64,000 nucleotides of DNA from Sceloporus undulatus. Its lineage: Eukaryota; Chordata; Lepidosauria; Squamata; Phrynosomatidae. Positions 57,125 through 64,000 of the stretch are shown here, piece after piece. The notes below the pieces were generated by a model, which had not been told where the DNA came from, did not search any database, and saw nothing but the letters and a program-made list of their open reading frames with translations. The stretch covers positions 186,757,894 to 186,821,893 of the forward strand of contig NC_056523.1 in the NCBI RefSeq assembly GCF_019175285.1, given 5' to 3'. The number at the start of each line of letters is the position of its first letter. Within the stretch, counting starts at the first letter, position 1. The position numbers were made by a program, and so were the translations under genes.

Positions 57125-57310
57125 GTTAGTCTGTTGCAGAAGATGAGCAACAAAGACTCCTGGAGCAAACTTCCAGACTAACAAATTTATTATTGCTTGA
57201 ACTTTTGTGGTTGAGAGCCTGTCCGAATAAGTGGGCAATAATCCACAAAAGCTTGTGCTATAATAAATCTTTCAGGTATCCCTGTGGGACTCTTTGTTGT
57301 TTCTGTTTCC
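57125..57310. mobile_element. Head-to-head pair of Penelope-like tails, AAAGCTTGTGC type
   Basis: The right half has AAGTGGGCAATAATCCAC, then AAAAGCTTGTGCTATAATAA; the left half carries inverted GGGTTAGTCTGTTGCAGAAG-type sequence. Confidence 0.5.
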
Positions 57311-58139
57311 TTCGCATTCAGGGAATTTAAAAGCCACATCTGCTTAGTTTCAGCAGCAGAGCTCTATGGTACATCTTTGGACCTCTGTTATCCAGAGTCA
57401 GTTGGCTGGGGCTGATGAAAAGGTTTCATTCAATACAACCTCTAAAGCAGCAGGGAGAATATGTGGTCCTCCATACATTTTTTGAGTGTAAATCCCAGAT
57501 TGCTGGGAGTTTCAATCCAACAACAAAACAACAACCTGAAATCTGAAACACTATTCACCTGGAAATGGTTCTGTCCCACTCAGGTTGAATCAAACCTTCA
57601 AAAGTGTCATTCTATGGACTCTGTAATGGCCATAAAATTTATGAGTGTGTGTGAAAACAGCCCAGATCCTTCATGAGATCTCATGTTGAGCCTGGATATT
57701 GGAAATCCAGTACCAGATCCACCTCAGTTGATAGAGAAGCCAAGTGGGTCACTTTACCAAAGCAGATTTCCCTTAGTAAGTTGCAATATTATTCATACAT
57801 TGAGCATCTTGGGCAGGGGCTGTGTGTGTCTCCAAATGTGAAATAGAAATTACTCAGAGAAACTAAGAATCCTTTCACTGACCTGCTAATAGCATCTTGA
57901 AAGAATAGGCAGTTAATCCTGTTGAGTCCCTACCTACCCCAAAGAGGTAGGATGGGAGGAAATGAGGGCACTGCCCCCCCAAAAATATGAATGGAGCCAC
58001 CCATGGAATTCTCTTTTGGTACTCACATTTCTAGCATGGCACTAATTAAAAACTTCATTTCAGCATTTGGAAATACAGTTTAGGCATCCAAAGAAAAAGG
58101 GTAGGCAAAGTGACCAAAGGAATGCAAACACAGCAAATA
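57311..58139. other. Intergenic stretch
   Basis: No gene was recognised. Confidence 0.4.
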
Positions 58140-58225
58140 CAGTCAGTCCTCCATATCCATGTATTCTTTATCCACAGATTCAGCTATCCACAGCTTGCAA
58201 ATATTCATTCTCTCCCCCTCCCTCC

Positions 58226-58258
<33 letters not shown>

Positions 58259-58416
58259 ATTACAAAAAAGCAAAGCTTGATTTTTCCATTTTATATAAGG
58301 GACATCATTTTACTATGCCATTGTATTTAACTGAACTTGACCATCCACAGATTTTGGTATCCACAGGGGGTGGGGTGTCCAGGAATCAAACCCCAGTGGA
58401 TACCCAGGGCCCACTA
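58140..58416. mobile_element. MER2/Tigger-like element with microsatellite
   Basis: CAGTCAGTCCTCCATATCC on the left and TACCCAGGGCCCACT on the right, after TA. A CT repeat followed by a TA repeat (58213-58257) has expanded inside it. Confidence 0.75.
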
Positions 58417-58616
58417 TATAAGACTTTTAAATGTGAATGGTTTTCAACATCTCACTCTCTGCTAGAAATCTGGGGACTGAAGTAATATTTCATTTGGAGG
58501 GCAGAACTCTTATTGGGAGACAAATCCCTGCCCCTCATAACTAAGTCCCAGGGTTGATTGGATTATAAAAATGGATTATAAGGATATACTAGAGCCATGA
58601 GGGGCCAGCATGGTGT

Positions 58617-58700
58617 AGCAGCTTATAATTGTTCATTTGAGAGTTCCCTGTCCTCAGGTTTACAATCTAGAAACAGGACACACAAGAAGAAGTCCAAAGG
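58617..58700. mobile_element. Fragment of an unnamed dispersed repeat
   Basis: GAGTTCCCTGTCCTCAGGTT also occurs at 63969-63988 in a similar context, so both belong to one repeat. The family was not identified. Confidence 0.55.
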
Positions 58701-58782
58701 ATACTGCTGGTTCTTCTTTCCCTGTCAAGTCAGTGACAATTGAGATGGAGGGGGGATCCTTCATCTGCTTCTAGGCCTAGGT

Positions 58783-59007
58783 CAGAGTGACCAGATGTCC
58801 TAAGGGCAAAGGAGGACAAAGCACTGCAAAAATGTAGAGCATTTAAAAATGTCCAGACATTGCAAAATAAAAGCTCAAAACACTAATATAAATGTAAATT
58901 CATGCTTCTTAGACATGCTCAAAATGGAAAACATTTTGTAATTCCTCCTGGAAAGGAGGTTGAAATGTAGAACAAGTCCAGGAAAAGGAGGACATCTGGT
59001 CACCCTG
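58783..59007. mobile_element. Palindromic hAT-like element
   Basis: CAGAGTGACCAGATGTCCT and AGGACATCTGGTCACCCTG are terminal inverts about 225 bases apart, with further internal pairing (ATTTAAAAATGTCC). Assignment to hAT is inference from the CAG-type termini. Confidence 0.65.
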
Positions 59008-59739
59008 ATCTAGACATGATGAAGCCAAAGCCAAAGTACCCACACATGGTTTCAGAGTTTCTTCCATTGTGTGTTGTACACATTCACAGAAAGATGCTTA
59101 GACATTTCTGGATTTCCGCTTTGTATAATACTGGGGTGCTTCCTCCGCTTTCCCTATTTTAGAATGGGAAAACTTCAGACAGGACCTTACAAAGGACTAT
59201 TTTACTATATCCTTGGTAGAATGAGACAGCTGACCAAAACACCCCAGGACAAGATTGCTCACACCACAGTCCTTTGGTCTGGGCTCTACATGGGACAAGC
59301 AATACCTTGGAATGTGGCTTCAGAAATGGAGACTGGTTGTTGCAGTCTTTTTTGTCCTACTATGCATTGCCAAATTTAGCATGATACCCATGCACTCACC
59401 CCTGAATGATTTGTTCAGTTTGCAATCTCCATCTTGGCATGCAGTTTCACTGCCAATCTGATGGTTGCAACATTTGGCCTTATCTGTGGTCTTTTCTCTT
59501 TCTTTGTCCATGTCCTACTTTTTAATATATATCACATCTATCATGACCAAGAGTTTTGGGCTACCCAGAACTTACTGGACTATTGTGACATTAATCTTCA
59601 TTAAAGATATTGCCCATCCTTATGGGTGTATGGGGGGAAATGTGGTCCAAAGATATAAAATTTACTTTGTGCAGTAATTCAGAAGTCACTTAAAGCCTAT
59701 ATTAAGATGCTATATAGACATATCTAAACTCAAATAAGT
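59008..59739. other. Stretch with hydrophobic short frames, unassigned
   Basis: Overlapping short frames at 59071-59677 contain hydrophobic segments but no conserved motif I can name, and they are broken by stops. It may be a decayed gene or repeat. Confidence 0.3.
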
Positions 59740-60265
59740 TGCTGAAAATGACCCAGAATGTTTCAGATCAATGTTGGGGATGTCAAGATAAGGAAAGCTT
59801 CTTTTTTCATGTGTGGTGAACTTGTAAGAAGGCAAAAAGTTACTGGTTTAGGATGTATATGTTAATTTAAAAAATTAAAGCTAAATTTTGTAATATTACC
59901 AATTTTTATTGGGCATTATGAATAAAGAATTGGATTGTAAATATGACTCATTTCCTCAGTAAATGACAGTGACAGTAAGAATGTTGTTTGCTTAAACCTG
60001 GAAACTGAAGCATCAGTGATGGAAGCATAGATTGTTAAAACTGCTGAGTTAAGCCTGCTAAAGTCTTTTTTGAAAGACTGGAAAGTGTTAATGGACTTTT
60101 TGAGCTATAAAAGAGTTAAATATGTAAAAATACCACACTGTGTATTAGTTGTATGTTTTTTTCTCCTTTTTCTTTTCTTCTTTCCCATCCCCTCTAGCTT
60201 CTTTAGCATTGATTGTATATTATTTTGATTGTAAATCAGATTCTTGTTAAAAAATTAATATTTAA
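59740..60265 (+). mobile_element. L1 LINE 3' end
   Basis: It opens with the L1 ORF2 zinc-knuckle-like region (CWGC equivalent near 59775, followed by SFFHVWWTC-like sequence in a broken frame). The 3' UTR ends in TTGTAAATCAGATTCTTG and an A/T-rich tail. Confidence 0.7.
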
Positions 60266-61148
60266 AAATAATCTTGATTAAGAAAAAATAGGTACTGCCC
60301 AACTGTAAGTCTCTCTCTCTCCCTACAGCATGGCTACTTTCTTCTTATTATTAAAACTGCAGTGGTGCATACTTCTGAATAAATACAATGAAGATTGAAC
60401 TATCCCAAAATAAGGCACTGTCCTTATTTATTCCTTTTGCAGATGGTTATTTGGAATTGTTATCTACTGGGTGACAAGAAACTTGTTGTTTCCCCAGGTT
60501 CAGCATGTGAGTTTAGTTGATTGAGTTTACACTACGGCTTTCATAAGAGTTACTAAAGAGTAAACAAGCCAAAACTCCAGCTGTAAATCATTTGCCACCC
60601 AGCCCTTTGCTTGTGCCACCCTCCCCCTACAAGCTACCCCTTCCCTATCTGACTAGTGGGGTGATTTCACTTTTCCTACAAGGAGGTGCTTTGTAGGAAT
60701 CTGCACCCCTTAAAGTGCAGGGTGGGGAGCAAAGAGGTATGCTTATGGGCAGCCATTGGAGCCAAGAGGTGGCTCAGCTTTTGGGTACAGAGCCCCATCT
60801 CATCCTTCCTTATTACTCCCCCCCAACAGCCCCTTTGTCTCTGTTTGCTTCCCTCCTTCCCATCCTTCCTCAATTTGCAAATGAATTTCAGCCTTGAAGG
60901 CCAAATTCCTGCATATCAGATGGGAGAGGCTGAGGGATGTGAGAAAGAAAATATCTCCTTGCATGCAGACAACATCCTATTCTCACCCACTCCCTGCTGT
61001 ACTCACCAGTCAGTTTCTGGGGGGATGGAATATGAGAAAGGGGTGAAGGTATCTAGGTTGAAAGCTGCAGTCCCACTCTCATCAACCTGGGAGTGAGCCA
61101 CAAGGGTCTTCCTAGGATAAATCTAGGAGTAGGCTTTTTAAAAAGTAC
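60266..61148. other. Intergenic stretch
   Basis: Open frames at 60686-61096 lack recognisable domains. No gene is called. Confidence 0.4.
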
Positions 61149-61430
61149 TGTGGGAACCAGCATAGTGTAGTGGTTTGAATGCTAAGGTAGGACTCTGGAG
61201 ACCTATGGTTCAGCCACGGAAACCCATTGGGTGATCTTGAGCAAGTCATACTGTACATTTACAGTGCTTTAGAAATAAACAATAATAATAATAATAATAC
61301 TCTCTCAGCCTCAGAAGATGGCAATGGCAACTCCCCCTCTAAAGAAATTTGCCAAGAAAACCGCACAATAGGGTTGCCTTAGGGTTGCCATATGTCAGAA
61401 GTGACATGAAGGCACCCTACAGCAATGACA
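61149..61430 (+). mobile_element. Sauria-type SINE with an internal insert
   Basis: Head CCAGCATAGTGTAGTGG, then an AATAATAAT-rich insert at about 61250-61300 between GCAAGTCATACTGT and ACTCTCTCAGCC, then tail AGAAGTGACATGAAGGCAC. Confidence 0.8.
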
Positions 61431-61489
61431 ATTTCACTTCTATTCCTGCTCTACTCCCCCGTAAACTGAGAAAGTACAGTAGTCGCATC

Positions 61490-61567
61490 TGAGCAAGTAG
61501 ACTGAAGTCTTCAAAAGCTTATGCTACCAACTTCTCAAAGGTGCTACAAGATCCCTTTGCATACTGA
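61490..61567 (+). mobile_element. Penelope-like tail fragment
   Basis: CTGAGCAAGTAGACTGAAGTC, AAAAGCTTATGCTACC and CAAAGGTGCTACAAGATCCC; the core is degenerate. Confidence 0.6.
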
Positions 61568-61597
61568 GAAAGTAGTTTTACTGGATATTTACAAAAA

Positions 61598-61860
61598 CCA
61601 GCATGATGTGATAGTTTGAATTTTGGGCTAAGACTGGTACCAAAGTTCCAATCTCTGCTCAGCCCTGGAAACCCACTGGGAGACCTTCAAATCATGCTGT
61701 GTCTGCCACAAAAGAAGGCAAACTCTTTTTAAACATAGTTTTTGTGGGTTTTTCGGGCTATGTGGCCAAGTTCTTTTTGAACAAATCATGCCAAGAAAAA
61801 CTCATGACAGGTTTGCTTTAAAGTTGCCACAAGTCGGAAATGATTTGAAGGAACACAAGA
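61598..61860 (+). mobile_element. Sauria-type SINE with nested fragment
   Basis: Head CCAGCATGATGTGATAG, then a 39-base insert (61734-61772, containing GTGGGTTTTTCGGGCTATG) of the 52657-type repeat, then tail CGGAAATGATTTGAAGG. Confidence 0.78.
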
Positions 61861-61924
61861 CCACAGGTCCCACACCTCTGAAGCAGAGTATCTGCTGGCC
61901 TTTCAGTTTTAATCTTTAGTGTAT

Positions 61925-62030
61925 GAAAATGGAATCTTGTGGCACCTTTGAGACTAACTGACAGAGAAGTTGGCAGCATGAACTTTCACAGGCTTGAGTC
62001 TACATCCTTAGATGCATGAGTATTTGGCCA
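61925..62030 (-). mobile_element. Penelope-like tail
   Basis: Plus strand shows CTTGTGGCACCTTTGAGAC, GTTGGCAGCATGAACTTTC and AGATGCATGAG, the inverse of the 38060-type module. Confidence 0.65.
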
Positions 62031-62880
62031 AAAGTGATTACAATGTGGTAGACACACTCATTAAAACAGAATAAAATGAAATGTAGTCTCCTCTTGAATC
62101 ACTTTAGAATATTGTCCATAGGATGGGTTACATTAATGGTCCTTTAAAATGAACAATTAAGACCATTTTGAATCACTAACAAAACAATGTCCTGATAACT
62201 ACAGCAATTGGTGCTTCCTTTTAAATGATACAATGTGGGTTTTCTCATCATTCACACCCCTATTGTTTTGTGGAATTTCCTTGGAGTACCTCTCCTTGAG
62301 CCTCCATACAAGGAAGAGGAAACTAAGGAAAGTACAATATCAGGCCAAAGATCTTTTTATTGTCAAGGCCTATCCTTTGCTTAATGGTTGTATCCATTCT
62401 GTGAAACCTGCTGAAATATCTCCCTTCAAGGTATGCATCATCTCCTGAAACACAGAATTCCATGAAAGGCTCTCCAAATCTGGGGAAGGGTCAAGGTCTG
62501 AGTGCAAGGTGCCCTAGATTCATTTCCCCCCTTAATTCTTAGCATACCAAATTGTAAAACTGGTTTCATTTGCAATTACTCCGTCTTCACTGGCTTCCTG
62601 GTCAAAGATCCGGTGCCTCAGGACACATCATCAAATATGCACATATCTTTGTGGATTTGGGGTTTTATTAGATCTTTCCATGGATAAATGATAGCTCCTC
62701 AGCTTGTTTCTGTAGTGCTCCAGCTAAGAGATAGTTTAGTGTTTGGGTCAGTCGCAGTCAAGAAAGGTTAGCTTTTACTTTGCGCTGTAAAATGGCTATG
62801 CTCTTTGCTTTCATGAATCCTTCTGCGTAATCTAAACGCTACCAGTGGCGTCCAAGTGTCCCTAGTAGGTGCTGGTACAG
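62031..62880. other. Intergenic stretch
   Basis: No gene or clear repeat was recognised. Confidence 0.4.
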
Positions 62881-62885
62881 CCCGG

Positions 62886-63108
62886 GCCAAAACACACTGC
62901 AGAAATAATCCAGTTTGAGACCGCTTTAATTGCCTGGCTCAATGCTAGGGCATTATGGAAACTGTACTTTTGTGAGGCATTGAGCCTTCTCTGTCAGAGC
63001 TCTGCAGCCACAATATAAACTACAATTCCCAGGATTCTTTAGCACTCAGCCAGGACAGTTAAAGTGGTTTCAAGATGGATTATTTCTGCAGTGTGTTTTG
63101 GACCCCTG
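62886..63108. mobile_element. Foldback element, CCAAAACACACTGCAG family
   Basis: The ends GGCCAAAACACACTGCAG and GCAGTGTGTTTTGGACC are nearly perfect inverts around TTTGAGACCGCTTTAA arms. The cleanest copy of this family here. Confidence 0.82.
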
Positions 63109-63327
63109 TGTCCATGGAACAGTAATTCTGCTGTGGGTTCTAATCTGAATTTAAAGGTGCAGAATCTGTTCTAGGGGTAGGTATCAACACCTTGGTTCAT
63201 TCATTTAAAGTTCATACTAAAACCCAAATGGGAACCACTGCTCCCACTGGTCCCCAAATCCACTCGGCATGTCTACCCTGTTCCCAAAAGGCTTCTTGTT
63301 CTACACATTGAAGTGAGAGGTAACTGT

Positions 63328-63425
63328 TGTTGCTTGTGGTGGTGTGCCTTCAAGTCATTTCTGATTTATGGAAACCCTAAGGCGAACCTGTCATGGGGTT
63401 TTCTTGGAAATATTTGTTCAGTTTT
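63328..63425 (-). mobile_element. Sauria-type SINE, tail part
   Basis: GTGTGCCTTCAAGTCATTTC, ATGGGGTTTTCTTGG; the rest is absent. Confidence 0.8.
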
Positions 63426-63445
63426 GCTTGAATTATATATTTCTT

Positions 63446-63522
63446 CTATAGTTTTTTGTGCCCGAAAAAACCCACAAAAAACTATGGATGCCAGCCATGA
63501 AAGCCTTCGACTTCACAATATT
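63446..63522. mobile_element. Inverted fragment pair of the 52657-type repeat
   Basis: TATAGTTTTTTGTG on the left mirrors CACAAAAAACTATGGATGCC on the right around CCCGAAAAAACC. Confidence 0.55.
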
Positions 63523-63589
63523 TCTTCTGATTACTTCAGTCCAGGAAATGCATAGATTATTACTGACTAATTTGTTTTAGTGCCCTCAA

Positions 63590-63814
63590 GACTGCTGTCA
63601 CACTGCAGGTTTAGTGCAGTATGACATCACTTTAACTATCAACGCTCAATCCTCTGGAATCCTGGAATTTGTAGTTTGTTGTGGTACCAAGGCACTCCGA
63701 CAGAGAAGGCTAAATATCTCACAAAACTACAGATCTCAGAATTCTTTAATATTGAGCCATGGCAGTTAAAGCAGTGTCATACTGCATTAATTCTGCAGTG
63801 TAGATGCAGTCCAA
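63590..63814. mobile_element. Foldback element
   Basis: Ends CTGCTGTCACACTGCAGG and TCTGCAGTGTAGATGCAG; arms GTGCAGTATGACATCAC and GTGTCATACTGCATTA. Confidence 0.75.
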
Positions 63815-63882
63815 GTCAACTTTGACTTATGGTAACCATGTCTTAGGGTTTTCTTGGCAAAATGTCTCCAGGGAGGTTTGCC
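63815..63882 (-). mobile_element. Sauria-type SINE fragment
   Basis: GACTTATGGTAACCATGTC, GGGTTTTCTTGGCAAAATG; truncated by the ATTC repeat that follows at 63883-63905. Confidence 0.65.
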
Positions 63883-64000
63883 ATTCATTCATTCATTCAT
63901 TCATTTATTGATTCTGAGTTTCTGTACCCTGCCCTTCTGCTAGAGCAGCTTACAAATTATTAATTAGACAGTTCCCTGTCCTCAGGTTTACAATTTTAGA

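Noticed and set aside
59071-59677. Hydrophobic frames suggesting a small membrane protein (DRAM/TMEM150-like)
   Set aside because: Possible resemblance only in hydrophobicity. No conserved motif aligned and stops interrupt the frames.

Overview
This is vertebrate nuclear DNA, most likely from a squamate reptile and probably an iguanian lizard. That call rests on the repeats: many tRNA-derived SINEs ending in a Bov-B-like tail (Sauria-SINE type), a 5S-rRNA-derived SINE with a similar tail, L1, L2 and CR1 LINEs, Penelope-like repeat tails, and several families of short TA-flanked or foldback DNA elements. The species is an inference. No prokaryotic, plasmid, phage or CRISPR feature was seen, and I recognised no retrovirus-type element.

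Region 1, 1-13945. A low-copy segment is split by a near full-length but broken L1 (844-7852) that itself carries a SINE, two younger L1 3' ends and a small TA-flanked DNA element. An L2 fragment, a foldback element, a 5S-derived SINE and a hammerhead-like repeat tail follow. Then comes the only intact protein gene, a single-exon class II olfactory receptor on the minus strand (11180-12169), and a CR1 fragment.

Region 2, 13946-24840. A 25-base N gap lies inside a long inverted repeat. After it, 13971-24840 repeats 4238-13945 with very many small indels and rejoins at exactly the base where the first copy stopped. It is probably a gap filled with unpolished or alternate-haplotype sequence, or else a real recent duplication. 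Three mobile-element insertions differ between the copies.

Region 3, 24841-33900. A third, shorter relative of the first segment (25806-26835) lacks the L1 and so serves as its empty site. It is followed by a CR1 fragment and then by four exons of a phosphorylase kinase gamma (PHKG) catalytic domain on the minus strand (29759-32229). These keep reading phase and splice sites but carry an in-frame stop, and a SINE abuts one splice donor. I found neither the 5' nor the 3' exons, so it looks like a pseudogene fragment.

Region 4, 33900-64000. No protein gene was recognised. This is ordinary intergenic DNA with about twenty Sauria-type SINEs, foldback elements, pogo/Tigger-like short elements, CR1 and L1 3' ends, and Penelope-like tails often arranged head to head. 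A GC-rich island at 51230-51765 may be a promoter or conserved element.

The two host genes show no functional link. The main content of the window is a layered record of transposon insertions into one another.
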